From Microbacterium azadirachtae (GTDB lineage Bacteria > Actinomycetota > Actinomycetes > Actinomycetales > Microbacteriaceae): a DNA stretch of 64,000 nucleotides. The stretch covers positions 248,001 to 312,000 of the forward strand of contig NZ_JYIX01000040.1 of NCBI RefSeq assembly GCF_000956505.1, read 5' to 3'. Under the pieces are notes generated by a model that was given only the letters and a program-made list of their open reading frames with translations, was not told where the DNA came from and made no database searches. Of the stretch, positions 26,531 through 35,501 are shown piece after piece. A program made the position numbers and the translations under genes. Position 1 is the stretch's first letter. Each line of letters opens with the position of its first letter.

Positions 26531-27850
26531 TCACTCCCCCTCGACGCGCAGCACCGACAGCACGCGGGTGACGGCGTCGCTGTCGGCGAGGCGGGCGACG
26601 GTGTCGCTGAGCGCCTGCTCGGTGGCGCGGTGGGTGCCGATCACGATGCGGGCGGTGCTGCTCTCCTCGCCCCGTTCGATCGTCTGCAGCGCGGTCGCGA
26701 TGGAGACGCCGTGATCGCTGAGGATCCCGGCCACGGTCGCGAGCACGCCGGTGACGTCCGCGACCTCGATCGTGATCTGGTAGCGCGTGGTGATGTGGCC
26801 GAACGGCGCCATCGGAAGGCTCTGCCTGGCGGACTCCCCCACGCCCACGCCCCCGGCGATGTGCCGGCGCGCGGCGGAGACGACGTCGCCGAGCACAGCC
26901 GACGCGGTCTGCACGCCGCCTGCACCTGCCCCGTAGAACATGAGCGGGCCTGCGGCCTCGGCCTCCACGAACACGGCGTTGTTGCCGCCGTGCACGCTCG
27001 CCATCGGGTGCTCGCGGTCGATCAGCGCCGGATACACGCGCACGGAGACGGCGTCTCCGCCGTCCTCGGACAGGCGCTCGCACACCGCGAGCAGCTTGAT
27101 CACGTAGCCCGCCCTGCGGGCGTCGGCGATCATGTCGGCCGTGACGGACTCGATGCCCTGGCGGTGCACGTCGTCGAGCGAGACCTGCGTGTGGAACGCC
27201 AGGCTGGCCAGGATCGCGGCCTTCTGCGCCGCGTCGTATCCCTCGAGATCGAGCGACGGATCCGCCTCGAGGTAGCCGAGCTCGGTGGCGATCCGCTGCG
27301 CCTCCTGGGCGCTCAGGCCCTGACGGTCCATGGAGTCGAGGATGTAGTTCGTGCTGCCGTTGACGATGCCGAAGATCCGCTTGATCCGATCGCCGGCGAG
27401 GGAGTCGCGCAGCGGGCGGATGATCGGGATCGCCGCGGCGACGGCAGCCTCGTACGACACGGAGGCGCCGACCTGATCCGCGGCCTCGAAGATCTCCGCA
27501 CCGTGCGTGGCGAGCAGCGCCTTGTTGCCGGTGACGACGTCGGCCCCGCTGCGCAGCGCCTGCAGCACGTAGCCGCGGGCCGGCTCGATCCCGCCCATGA
27601 GCTCGATCACGATGTCCGCGCTCTGGATCAGCGCCTCCGCGTCGGTCGTGAGCAGCTCGCGCGGCAGCTCGGCGTCGCGCGGCGCATCGATGTCGCGGAC
27701 CAGGATCCCCGCGAGCTCGAGCCGGGCGCCGCTGCGCTCGGCGAGGTCGCTCTGGTGCTCGAGGAGCAGGCGCGCGACTTGGGATCCCACGGATCCCGCC
27801 CCGAGCAGGGCGACGCGGAGGGTGCGGCGGAGGCCGTCGATTTCCGTCAT
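26531..27850 (-). CDS. hom: Homoserine dehydrogenase
   Basis: A 439-residue NAD(P)H enzyme reducing aspartate semialdehyde to homoserine. The Rossmann motif is VALLGAGSVGSQVARLL; the catalytic block VNGSTNYILDSM and the LGYLEADPSLDLEGYDAAQKAAILA signature are intact. A C-terminal ACT domain (ITIEVADVTGVLATVAGILSDHGVSI) is present, the usual site of threonine feedback control. ATG overlaps the lysA stop by four bases. The long open frame beyond this ATG is only the shadow of lysA. Confidence 0.97.
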   Translation of the reverse strand: MTEIDGLRRTLRVALLGAGSVGSQVARLLLEHQSDLAERSGARLELAGILVRDIDAPRDAELPRELLTTDAEALIQSADIVIELMGGIEPARGYVLQALRSGADVVTGNKALLATHGAEIFEAADQVGASVSYEAAVAAAIPIIRPLRDSLAGDRIKRIFGIVNGSTNYILDSMDRQGLSAQEAQRIATELGYLEADPSLDLEGYDAAQKAAILASLAFHTQVSLDDVHRQGIESVTADMIADARRAGYVIKLLAVCERLSEDGGDAVSVRVYPALIDREHPMASVHGGNNAVFVEAEAAGPLMFYGAGAGGVQTASAVLGDVVSAARRHIAGGVGVGESARQSLPMAPFGHITTRYQITIEVADVTGVLATVAGILSDHGVSIATALQTIERGEESSTARIVIGTHRATEQALSDTVARLADSDAVTRVLSVLRVEGE

Positions 27851-29325
27851 GCTTCTCCTTCTCCGGCGCGAACGCCGGTGGCTTCCTTCGTCCGGCGGGC
27901 GGCGATGCCGGCGTCGCGGGAGAGGAGGTCGTCGAGGGTCTCCCCCCGCACGATCACCCGCGCCTGACCGTCGCGCACGGCGACGACCGCGGAGCGCGGG
28001 GTGTGGTTGTAGTTGCTGGACAGCGCGTGACAGTACGCGCCGGTCGCCGGCACCGCGAGCAGGTCGCCCGGGGTGACGTCGGAGGGGAGGTACTCGTGAT
28101 CGACGACGACGTCCCCCGATTCGCAGTGCGAGCCCACGACGCGCGCGAGCACCGGTGCGCCCGTGCCCTCGCGGGAGGCGATGCGTGCGGAGTACTGGGC
28201 GCCGTACAGCGCGGGCCGCGCGTTGTCGCTCATGCCCCCGTCGACGCTCACGTAGAGGCGCTCTCCGCGCTCGCCGAGCGACACCTCCTTGGTGGTGCCG
28301 ACCTCGTACAGGGTGACGCCGGCCTGTCCGACGACCGCGCGGCCCGGCTCGAACGCCAGCGTGGGGATGGGGATCCCGCGCACCTCGCACTCGCGCGCGA
28401 CGGCCTCGACGATCGCCGTGGCGAGCTCCTCGATCGGGGTCGGGTCGTCGGCCGCGGTGTACGCGATGCCGAAGCCGCCGCCGAGGTTGAGCAGGGGCAG
28501 CTCCCCGCCCTCGCGCAGCTCCGCGTGCAGATCGACGACGCGCGAGGCGGACTCGGCGAAGCCGGCGGATCCGAAGATCTGGGATCCGATGTGGCAGTGC
28601 AGGCCGCGCAGCTTCAGGCTCGGGATCTCGCGGATCCGCTCGACGAGCGCGGGCGCCGCCTCGAGCGAGGTGCCGAACTTCTGGTCCTCGTGCGCGGTGG
28701 CGAGGAAGTCGTGGGTCTCCGCGTGCACGCCGCTGTTCACCCGGAGCAGCACGCGCTGGACGTATCCGTCGGATCCCGTGCCGTTGCTCGCGGCGCTGCG
28801 GCGCTCGGCGATCGCGCCGAGGCGCTCGATCTCGATCGCCGAGTCGAGGATGATCGTGCCGACGCCGACCTCGACGGCCCGCTCCAGCTCGGAGACGCTC
28901 TTGTTGTTGCCGTGGAAGCCGATCCGGGACGGCTTGACGCCGGCGGCGAGGGCGATCTCGAGCTCTCCGCGGCTGCAGACGTCGACGCGCAGGCCCTCCT
29001 GGGTCACCCAGCGTGCGACCTCGGTGCTGAGGAACGCCTTGCCCGCGTAGTAGACGCGCGCCTTGACGCCGTGGGCGGCCGCCGCGGTGTCGAAGGCGGC
29101 CTTGATCCGTGCCGCGTGGGCTCGTACCTCGGCCTCATCGAGCACGTAGAGGGGGGTGCCGAAACGGGCCCGCAGCTCGGCGACGCCGACGCCGCCGAGC
29201 TCGAGCTCTCCGTCGGCGTCGCGCCGCGCAGACGCGGGCCACACCCCCGGGGCGAGATCGTTCGGATCGGCCGGTTCCTTCAGCCATTCCGGGGCGAGCG
29301 CGTCGTCGGGCGATGCGGGAAGCAC
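27847..29325 (-). CDS. lysA: Diaminopimelate decarboxylase
   Basis: A 492-residue PLP enzyme for the last step of lysine synthesis. PLP lysine lies in YYAGKAF, the glycine loop is NLGGGFGIAY, and the SHCESGD motif gives the active-site cysteine. The N-terminus carries a 40-residue extension (LAPEWLKEPADPNDLAPGVWP) common in actinobacterial LysA. First gene of the lysA-hom-thrB operon. Its promoter should lie in the repeat-rich 29326-29733 region. A TAGAAT box occurs near 29393, without a clear -35. Confidence 0.96.
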   Translation of the reverse strand: MLPASPDDALAPEWLKEPADPNDLAPGVWPASARRDADGELELGGVGVAELRARFGTPLYVLDEAEVRAHAARIKAAFDTAAAAHGVKARVYYAGKAFLSTEVARWVTQEGLRVDVCSRGELEIALAAGVKPSRIGFHGNNKSVSELERAVEVGVGTIILDSAIEIERLGAIAERRSAASNGTGSDGYVQRVLLRVNSGVHAETHDFLATAHEDQKFGTSLEAAPALVERIREIPSLKLRGLHCHIGSQIFGSAGFAESASRVVDLHAELREGGELPLLNLGGGFGIAYTAADDPTPIEELATAIVEAVARECEVRGIPIPTLAFEPGRAVVGQAGVTLYEVGTTKEVSLGERGERLYVSVDGGMSDNARPALYGAQYSARIASREGTGAPVLARVVGSHCESGDVVVDHEYLPSDVTPGDLLAVPATGAYCHALSSNYNHTPRSAVVAVRDGQARVIVRGETLDDLLSRDAGIAARRTKEATGVRAGEGEA

Positions 29326-29479
29326 AGGGCACCAATCGTCGTGGGTGTCTCGGGTGTTCGAGCCCGGCCCAGAGCGTGCCGAGTTCTGAGAATTCTAAGG
29401 CACGACACCGGTCCGCCCCGACGGGTGTGACGCCGCGGGACGGCCGTGGCCCGGCCTCTCGTCGACGACGCCGGCGCTC

Positions 29480-29567
29480 GCCGAGGGCACGGGATCCTGC
29501 CGAATGCACGGGATCCTCACGCCAACACCCCGTGCGCTCGGCAACAAGCCGTGTGCCCGGCAGCAGA
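29480..29567. repeat. Cluster of 19-bp repeats in direct and inverted orientation
   Basis: Two adjacent copies, GCCGAGGGCACGGGATCCT (29480-29498) and GCCGAATGCACGGGATCCT (29499-29517), are followed by two units in inverse sense with the same 19-base period (29530-29548 and 29549-29567, cores CCGTGCGCTCGGC and CCGTGTGCCCGGC). A weaker fifth core, CATGCCCTCGGC, lies near 29588. This is not a CRISPR: no spacers. Confidence 0.8.
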
Positions 29568-29643
29568 CGGTCCGCCCCGCGACAGGCCATGCCCTCGGCG
29601 ATGCCCCGCACAACGTCCCCGGATCCGACTCCCCCGCCTCCGG

Positions 29644-29689
29644 GTCGTCCCCGTCAGCGCACCCTATGGGCTCCGCTGACGGGGACGAC
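29644..29689. repeat. Perfect 16-bp inverted repeat upstream of the yihY-type gene
   Basis: Arms 29644-29659 (GTCGTCCCCGTCAGCG) and 29674-29689 match perfectly across a 14-base loop. It ends 44 bp before the ATG at 29734. It could be an operator, an attenuator-type hairpin or a terminator for stray transcripts; no U tract is present. Confidence 0.7.
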
Positions 29690-29733
29690 TCGGAAGTAGA
29701 GGGGGCGGAACCGGGGCTGGGTACGCTCGGAGC

Positions 29734-30774
29734 ATGGGCACCCGCACCGCATCCGAGGGCGCACGCGCGCAGAAGCCGTGGCTGCCGCGCACGATCGACG
29801 CCGTGCTGGCGCGCGTGCTGCGGTGGCGTCTCGCGCGCGCCTGGCTGCTGTACTCCGAGAAGCACGGCCCTGCGCTTGCCGACGGGATCACCTACCGCGC
29901 GCTGTTCAGCCTGTTCGCCGCCGTGCTGCTGGGCTTCTCCGCGGCGGGGCTGTGGCTGGCCGGCAACCCCGGAGCGCTCACCGCGCTCGTCAGTGCGGTC
30001 GACGCCGCCGTGCCGGGGCTCGTCGGATCCGGCGGCCTCATCGACCCCGAGAAGATCACCGCCCCGGCCGGGCTGTCGATCGCGGGGGTCGTCTCACTCG
30101 CCGGACTCGTGGGCGCCGCGCTCGGCGCGATCGGATCCCTGCGCATCGCCCTGCGCACCCTCGCCGGCGCCCTCGCCGACGACGTGCAGTGGTACTGGGT
30201 GATCGGTCGCAACCTCGCTCTGGCCGCCGGGATCGGGATCGGCTTCGCGCTCAGCGCGGCCGCCACCGTGGTCGGCTCCGTGGGGCTCGACCAGATCGCC
30301 GATCTGCTGGGCCTCCGCCACTCCCCCGCGACCGCCTGGACCGAGCGGATCCTGTCGCTCCTGATCGTGTTCGCGCTCGACACCGCCCTCATCGCGGGGC
30401 TGTTCTCGGTGCTCTCGGGCGTGCGCACCGGCGCGCGCACCCTCTGGGCGGGATCCGCGCTCGGCGGCCTCGGACTGCTGGTGCTGCAGCAGCTGTCCAC
30501 CCTGTTCGTCGGCGGCGCCTCGTCGAACCCGCTGCTCGCCTCCTTCGCGGCGCTCATCGCGCTGCTGCTCTGGCTCAACCTGTCCGCGCAGGTCGTTCTG
30601 CTGACAAGCGCCTGGATCATCACCGGGGTCGAGGACGGCGAGGATCGCGACACCGGCAGGCCGCGCACGTTCGCCGAACGGCGCCTCCAGCGCGCCGAAC
30701 GGCTGCTCGTCGCGACCACGGCCGAGCGCGACGCGGCGCGGGACCAGGTCGCCACCGAGCGCCGTGGTTCCTGA
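29734..30774 (+). CDS. YihY/BrkB family inner membrane protein
   Basis: A 346-residue polytopic protein with about six membrane helices. The N-terminal region (RAWLLYSEKHGPALADGITYRALFSLFAAVLLGFSAAGLW) is the characteristic YihY/virulence factor BrkB block, and NPLLASFAALIALLLWLNLSAQVVLLTSAWI is the conserved C-terminal helix pair. It ends with a charged tail of about 50 residues. Molecular function is not established. It is transcribed away from lysA and converges on the DUF2993 gene with only 4 bp between stops. Confidence 0.9.
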   Translation: MGTRTASEGARAQKPWLPRTIDAVLARVLRWRLARAWLLYSEKHGPALADGITYRALFSLFAAVLLGFSAAGLWLAGNPGALTALVSAVDAAVPGLVGSGGLIDPEKITAPAGLSIAGVVSLAGLVGAALGAIGSLRIALRTLAGALADDVQWYWVIGRNLALAAGIGIGFALSAAATVVGSVGLDQIADLLGLRHSPATAWTERILSLLIVFALDTALIAGLFSVLSGVRTGARTLWAGSALGGLGLLVLQQLSTLFVGGASSNPLLASFAALIALLLWLNLSAQVVLLTSAWIITGVEDGEDRDTGRPRTFAERRLQRAERLLVATTAERDAARDQVATERRGS

Positions 30775-30778
30775 CGGG

Positions 30779-31711
30779 CTACTGCCCCTCGCAGGTCCCG
30801 TTCTCGAGAAGTTTCGGATCCGTGGTGATCGCGCTGTCCGCGGAGAACGTCGCCACGAGGGCCTCGCCGTCCACGCGCAGCCCGCTCAGGTGCACCCCCG
30901 CCGGAAGCCGGTCGGCGATGCAGAGCTTCTGCGTGGCGAACAGCGGCTTGAGCGCCTTCGCGAACGGCGAGGACGTGTCGGAGGCGTCCAGCGTCATGGC
31001 GCCGATGGTCGCCGAGGTCGGCGTGAAGGTGAGCTCGCCGCCCTCCGCACCAGGGGTGAGCGCGAGGGCGAGCGGCACGGTCGCGCCGAACAGCTTCACG
31101 GATCCGGTCGCCTTGACGTCCTTGCCGTCCAGCGTCACCGAGTCGATCGGGGTGGATCCGGCGGCGGCCTTGATGGCCTTCTCGAGCTGATCGCCCGTGA
31201 TCCGGAACGTGCCGCTGGCGCTCCCCAGCTCACCGCCGCGGATCGGCACGCCCTTCGCATCGACGGCCACAGCGCTCGTGATCGGGCCGATCGCGACGCT
31301 CTTCGAGGAGAGGCGCACATCGTCCAGCCGGCCGGCCACGAGCTGCGGCAGCACGATCCCGCCGACGTTCACGTCCATCTGCTGATCTGCGGGGAGCTTC
31401 AGCGCCGTGATCACCTGCGAGCGGATCTGCTGTGCGACGACGGCCCGCGCCACGAACTCGCCTCCCACGACGAGCGCCGCGAGGACCACGACCACGATTC
31501 CGAGCACCCAGGGCCACCGCGCGCGCCGGCGGGGCGGCGGCACGGCGACGGGCGCGGACGGCAGCGGGGGCCGAGGCGGAAGCCCCGCACCGGGCGCGGC
31601 GCCCGGAGCCGGCGACCCCGGTGCCGGAGGCAGCGGCACGGTCGGATGCTCGGGACCGAGATCCCGCGGATACGGCTCGGTCGGGTGCGCGCCCTCTTCC
31701 GCGCCGCTCAC
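30779..31711 (-). CDS. DUF2993 (LmeA-like) membrane-anchored protein
   Basis: A 310-residue protein: cytosolic Pro-rich N-terminus (residues 1-65), one membrane helix (about 69-90, WPWVLGIVVVVLAALVVGGEFVA), then an extracytoplasmic DUF2993 domain starting ARAVVAQQIRSQV and ending near GVHLSGLRVDGEALVATFS. Mycobacterial LmeA of this family binds phospholipid and supports lipomannan maturation; that role is extrapolation. Two cysteines near the ends (KLCIAD and GTCEGQ) may form a disulfide. The GTG start lies one base beyond the argS stop (TGACGTGAGC), so it is coupled to argS. Confidence 0.85.
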   Translation of the reverse strand: MSGAEEGAHPTEPYPRDLGPEHPTVPLPPAPGSPAPGAAPGAGLPPRPPLPSAPVAVPPPRRRARWPWVLGIVVVVLAALVVGGEFVARAVVAQQIRSQVITALKLPADQQMDVNVGGIVLPQLVAGRLDDVRLSSKSVAIGPITSAVAVDAKGVPIRGGELGSASGTFRITGDQLEKAIKAAAGSTPIDSVTLDGKDVKATGSVKLFGATVPLALALTPGAEGGELTFTPTSATIGAMTLDASDTSSPFAKALKPLFATQKLCIADRLPAGVHLSGLRVDGEALVATFSADSAITTDPKLLENGTCEGQ

Positions 31712-31712
31712 G

Positions 31713-33380
31713 TCACATCCGCTCCGGCGCGGACACCCCGAGCAGATCGAGGCCGTTGCGCAGCACCTGGCCGGTGGCGTCGTTCAGCCACAGGCGCGTG
31801 CGGTGCACATCCTCGATCGGGTCGTCCCCCTGCGGGATCACGCGGCAGTTGTCGTACCAGCGGTGGTACAGGCCCGCGAGCTCCTCCAGGTAGCGCGCGA
31901 CGCGGTGCGGCTCGCGCACCTCGGCGGCGAAGGCCACGATGCGGGGGAACTCCTGGAGGGCGCCCAGGAGCGCGGACTCGGTCTCGTGCGTGAGCAGCTC
32001 GGGCGCGAACGCCGAGCGGTCCACACCGGAGTCGGCCGCGTTGCGCGCGACGTTGTGCGTGCGCGCGTGCGCGTACTGCACGTAGAACACCGGGTTGTCG
32101 TTCGTGCGCTTCTGCAGCAGCTCGGGATCCAGCGACAGCGGGGAATCGGCCGGCGAGCGCTCGAGCGAGTACCGCAGCGCGTCGGTGCCGAGCCATTCGC
32201 GCAGGTCGTCCATCTCGATGATGTTGCCGGCGCGCTTGCTGAGCCGGGCACCACCCACCGAGACGAGCTGCCCGATGAGCACCTCGACGTCCTTCTCCGG
32301 GTCGTCGCCGGCGGCGCCCGCGAGCGCCTTCAGCCGGTGCACGTAGCCGTGGTGGTCCGCGCCGAGCAGGTAGATCTTGTGCTCGAAGCCGCGGTCGCCC
32401 TTGTTCAGGTAGTAGGCGGCGTCGGCGGCGAAGTACGTGTACTCGCCGTTCGAGCGGCGGATCACGCGGTCCTTGTCGTCGCCGAAGTCGGTCGTGCGCA
32501 CCCATACGGCGTCGTCCTGATCGAACACGTGCCCCTGTACGCGCAGCCGGTCCACGGCCTGGTCGACGAGGCTCGGCGCGCCGTCGTCGCCCTTCGCGTG
32601 CAGCACCCGCTCCGAGAACCAGACGTCGAACACGACGTTGAACTTCGCCAGCGAGTCCTTCTGCTCGGCCAGCTGGTACTGGTAGCCGAGCTCGCGCGCG
32701 ACGAGGAGCTGCTCGCTCTGCTCCAGCGAGAGGAAGTCGGGGCGATCGGCGAGTACGCGCTGCGCGATGTCCGCGATGTAGCTGCCCGCGTATCCGCCCT
32801 CGGGGGTCGGCTCGCCCTGAGCGGCGGCGACGATGGATCCCGCGAACCGCTCCATCTGCGCGCCCGCGTCGTTGATGTAGAACTCGCGCGCCACGGTCGC
32901 ACCGCTCGCGTCGAGCAGGCGCGCGATCGCGTCGCCGAGCGCGGCCCAGCGGGTGTGCCCGATGTGCAGCGGCCCGGTCGGGTTCGCCGAGACGAACTCG
33001 ATGTTGATCGAGCGGCCGGTCTGCGAGTCGTTGCGCCCGTACGCCTCGGCGGCGTCGACGATCACCTTCGCGAGGGCGCCGGCAGCGCCCGCCTCGAGGC
33101 GCACGTTGAGGAAGCCCGGCCCCGCGACCGAGGCCTCGGCGATGCCGTCCACGGCGCCGAGCCCGTCGGCGATCTGCTGCGCGAGTTCGCGCGGGTTCGC
33201 ACCGAACTGCTTCGCCAGGCGCATCGCGACGTTGGTCGCCCAGTCGCCGTGCTCGCGGTTGCGCGGACGCTCCAGCACGATGTCGCCCGCGGTGAGCGCA
33301 AGGGGCTCGCCGGGTCGTCGCTCGTCCGCGATCGGGGCGAGGACGGTCAGGATCGCAGTGGCGAGGGCTTCGGGGTTCAT
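31713..33380 (-). CDS. argS: Arginyl-tRNA synthetase
   Basis: A 555-residue class I synthetase charging tRNA-Arg. It has the class I HIGH motif in NPTGPLHIGHTRWAALGDAI, the LSKRAGNIIEMDDL equivalent of KMSKS, and the C-terminal anticodon-binding DALR-type domain ending in RNGLDLLGVSAPERM. The N-terminal additional domain (residues 1-80) is present. The tRNA-Arg(CCG) at 52.9 kb is one of its substrates. Confidence 0.97.
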   Translation of the reverse strand: MNPEALATAILTVLAPIADERRPGEPLALTAGDIVLERPRNREHGDWATNVAMRLAKQFGANPRELAQQIADGLGAVDGIAEASVAGPGFLNVRLEAGAAGALAKVIVDAAEAYGRNDSQTGRSINIEFVSANPTGPLHIGHTRWAALGDAIARLLDASGATVAREFYINDAGAQMERFAGSIVAAAQGEPTPEGGYAGSYIADIAQRVLADRPDFLSLEQSEQLLVARELGYQYQLAEQKDSLAKFNVVFDVWFSERVLHAKGDDGAPSLVDQAVDRLRVQGHVFDQDDAVWVRTTDFGDDKDRVIRRSNGEYTYFAADAAYYLNKGDRGFEHKIYLLGADHHGYVHRLKALAGAAGDDPEKDVEVLIGQLVSVGGARLSKRAGNIIEMDDLREWLGTDALRYSLERSPADSPLSLDPELLQKRTNDNPVFYVQYAHARTHNVARNAADSGVDRSAFAPELLTHETESALLGALQEFPRIVAFAAEVREPHRVARYLEELAGLYHRWYDNCRVIPQGDDPIEDVHRTRLWLNDATGQVLRNGLDLLGVSAPERM

Positions 33381-33392
33381 AGGCTATCGATT

Positions 33393-34448
33393 CTAGGGCG
33401 TGTCGCCCTTCGGAACCGTCGTGAGAGGGCCGGGGATCCCCGCCGTCGCCCCGGCGCGCATCGCCTCGCCGATGCCCGCGCGCACCCGCGCGAGCGTGCC
33501 CTCGTCGACGTCGACGCCTGCGTGCCGCAGTGCGAGCATCGTCGCGCCGGCCGCGCCGCTGTCCACGAGCACGAACGGCACGTCGCCGAAGGCCTCCGCG
33601 ACGTGCGCGCGCAGCATCTGCTGCGGCGCGCCGGGTCGCAGCACGATGCTCCCGCCGATCACCACGGGTCCTGGACCCGCCTGGACGAGTCCGAGCGTGC
33701 GCACCAGCTGCTCGCCCGCCTCGTGCAGGATCCCCTGCGCGACCGGATCATGCTCCTCTGCGGCATCGAACACGAGGGGCGCGAACCCGGACAGCTGCAC
33801 CGGCCGCTGCGCGTACAGCACGCGGATCAGATGCTCCAGAGCGGCGGGGCGCCCATCGTTTCCTGAGGCGTGGGCGCCTTCGCCCGCGATGCCGGCGGCC
33901 TGCAGCACGCGCGCGGTGAGCATGCTCTCCGGGCCGAGACCGTCCAGCTCCGCGATCGCGGCCGCCGCCGCGCCGCGGCCGATCCAGAATCCGCTCCCGC
34001 GGTCGCCGAGCAGCCAGCCCAGCCCGTCTGCCGTGGCGACGATGCGCCCGCCCTCCACGCGCACGGCGCTCGCGCCTGTTCCGCACACCACGCCGTAGCC
34101 GACGGGAGCCACGGCGCCGCTCGCGTACATGGCCAGCAGATCCGATTCGAAGGTCAGCGCGCCGGCGAACCCGTTTTCCTTCAGCGGATCGAGGATCCAC
34201 TCCGACGCGCCGCCGCGCGAATCGTGACCCGCCATCGCCACGACCATCCGGGACACGTCCGAGAGGCTCGCCCCTCCCGCATCGAGTGCGGAGGCGATCG
34301 CGCCGCGCACCTCGGCGAGTGCCGCGGGAATCCCCGATGAGGTCGGGTTTCCGCTGCCACCTCGACCGAAGCCGATCACGTGCCCCTCGCCCGTCGCGAG
34401 CACCGCCCTGGTGGAGGTCCCGCCGGCGTCCACACCGATCACGAGCAT
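33393..34448 (-). CDS. BadF/BadG-type N-acetylglucosamine kinase-like protein
   Basis: A 351-residue ASKHA-fold ATPase of the BadF/BadG/BcrA/BcrD family. ATP-binding phosphate 1 motif VIGVDAGGTSTRAVLA is at the N-terminus, and GYGVVCGTGASAVRV with GDRGSGFWIGRGA are typical of GlcNAc kinases of this family. It diverges from an RpiR regulator and the NgcEFG transporter genes, so phosphorylation of imported GlcNAc is the likely job. ATG at 34448 has only a GGGG upstream; the frame extends 29 codons further without support. Ends 12 bp from argS on the same strand. Confidence 0.87.
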   Translation of the reverse strand: MLVIGVDAGGTSTRAVLATGEGHVIGFGRGGSGNPTSSGIPAALAEVRGAIASALDAGGASLSDVSRMVVAMAGHDSRGGASEWILDPLKENGFAGALTFESDLLAMYASGAVAPVGYGVVCGTGASAVRVEGGRIVATADGLGWLLGDRGSGFWIGRGAAAAAIAELDGLGPESMLTARVLQAAGIAGEGAHASGNDGRPAALEHLIRVLYAQRPVQLSGFAPLVFDAAEEHDPVAQGILHEAGEQLVRTLGLVQAGPGPVVIGGSIVLRPGAPQQMLRAHVAEAFGDVPFVLVDSGAAGATMLALRHAGVDVDEGTLARVRAGIGEAMRAGATAGIPGPLTTVPKGDTP

Positions 34449-34484
34449 GTTGAACCCCAATTTGTTATCTGTCCTACTTGATTT

Positions 34485-34506
34485 TTCATCCTGGACCAGA
34501 TGAGAA
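34485..34506. promoter_or_regulatory. Candidate RpiR operator in the divergent kinase/regulator region
   Basis: An imperfect inverted repeat (TTTTCATCCTGG, A, CCAGATGAGAA) sits in a locally AT-rich 111-bp region. It lies between a possible -35 (TTGATT, 34478-34483) and -10 (GAGAAT, 34502-34507) for the rightward operon, where a repressor would block initiation. Assigned by position and symmetry only. Confidence 0.5.
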
Positions 34507-34559
34507 TGTTTTTCACCCGAACCACGTCGATCCACGACGCATTTTCACCGGAGGCAATG

Positions 34560-35501
34560 GTGCCACTCATGCAGGACGTCGGCAACGAGTTGTCGATCAC
34601 GCAGCGGATCTCGCTGCGGCGTCCGGCGATGCCGAAGGCCATGGCGAAGATCGCCGCGGTGATCACGGCGCACCCCACCGCCCCCGTCGAGCTGACCATC
34701 ACCGAGCTCGCCGACCAGGCCGGCACCTCCGCCGCCACCGTCACCCGCTTCTGCCGCGCGATCGGCTTCGACGGCTACACGCAGTTCCGAGTCGGCGTCG
34801 CCGCCGAGTCCGGGCGAGGCGACGCCGGCACCACCTGGCGCACCGACATCGCCGACGACATCGGGCAGGACGACCCGGCCGACCGGGTGCTGCTCACTCT
34901 GCTCGGCCTGCACACCCGGAGCATGGAGATCACGACACGCCTGCTGGACCTCGACAACGTCCAGCTCGTGGCGCGCGCGATCTCCGAGGCCAGGCACGTC
35001 GACATCTACGGCGTGGGCGGCAGCGGCGTCATCGCCGACGAGTTCCGCGGGCGCCTCTACCGGATCGGCGTGAACGCGCACTCCTGGTCCGACGTGCACG
35101 ACGGCCTGACCAGCGCGGTGCTGCAGGACGGCTCCTCGGTCGCCGTGGGCATCTCGAACACGGGCCGCACCGAGGAGACCATCGAGATGCTCTCGCACGC
35201 CCGCGCGGCGGGGGCGCTGACCGTCGCGATCACGACCGACGCCGACTCCTGGCTGGCCTCGAGCGCCGACGTCGCGCTGATCACCGCCTCCGGCAACCCC
35301 GCGCAGCGCCCCGACGACCTCTCCATCAAGCACGCGCAGCTGCTCGTCATCGACCTGCTCTACGTCCTCGTGGCGCAGCGCACGCTCGGCCAGGCGGCGA
35401 CCCGCCTCGCCGCGAGCGCGATGGCCGTCTCGGCGCACCGCCGCTCATCGTCCCCCGTCGAAGCACCCCGCCCCCAACGAACGAAGGAGTCCACCCGATG
35501 A
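34560..35501 (+). CDS. MurR/RpiR family transcriptional regulator
   Basis: A 313-residue regulator: N-terminal HTH_6 domain (LTITELADQAGTSAATVTRFCRAIGFDGYTQFR) and a C-terminal SIS domain that senses a phosphosugar (VDIYGVGGSGVIADEF ... SVAVGISNTGRTEETIEM). I favour the GTG at 34560, five bases after GGAGG; ATG at 34500 and 34557 are in frame but badly placed. The stop overlaps the ATG of the next gene. Context suggests it senses GlcNAc-6-phosphate or a related amino-sugar phosphate and controls kinase and transporter genes. Confidence 0.9.
   Translation: MPLMQDVGNELSITQRISLRRPAMPKAMAKIAAVITAHPTAPVELTITELADQAGTSAATVTRFCRAIGFDGYTQFRVGVAAESGRGDAGTTWRTDIADDIGQDDPADRVLLTLLGLHTRSMEITTRLLDLDNVQLVARAISEARHVDIYGVGGSGVIADEFRGRLYRIGVNAHSWSDVHDGLTSAVLQDGSSVAVGISNTGRTEETIEMLSHARAAGALTVAITTDADSWLASSADVALITASGNPAQRPDDLSIKHAQLLVIDLLYVLVAQRTLGQAATRLAASAMAVSAHRRSSSPVEAPRPQRTKESTR

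Larger units (their letters stand above)
29326..29733. other. Non-coding divergent region between lysA and a yihY-type gene
   Basis: A 408-bp stretch without a credible gene. It holds 19-bp direct and inverted repeats (29480-29567) and a perfect 16-bp inverted repeat (29644-29689). The open frame on the minus strand here is Pro/Ser/Arg-rich, crosses the start of the neighbouring gene and shows no family resemblance. The promoters of lysA (leftward) and the yihY-type gene (rightward) must lie within it. Confidence 0.75.

Noticed and set aside
29480..29567. CRISPR-like array
   Set aside because: Units are contiguous with a 19-base period and no spacers, and half are inverted; no cas genes are present.
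29395..29865. 156-codon minus-strand frame upstream of lysA
   Set aside because: Low-complexity, overlaps the start of the yihY-type gene, has no family signature, and includes the repeat cluster.
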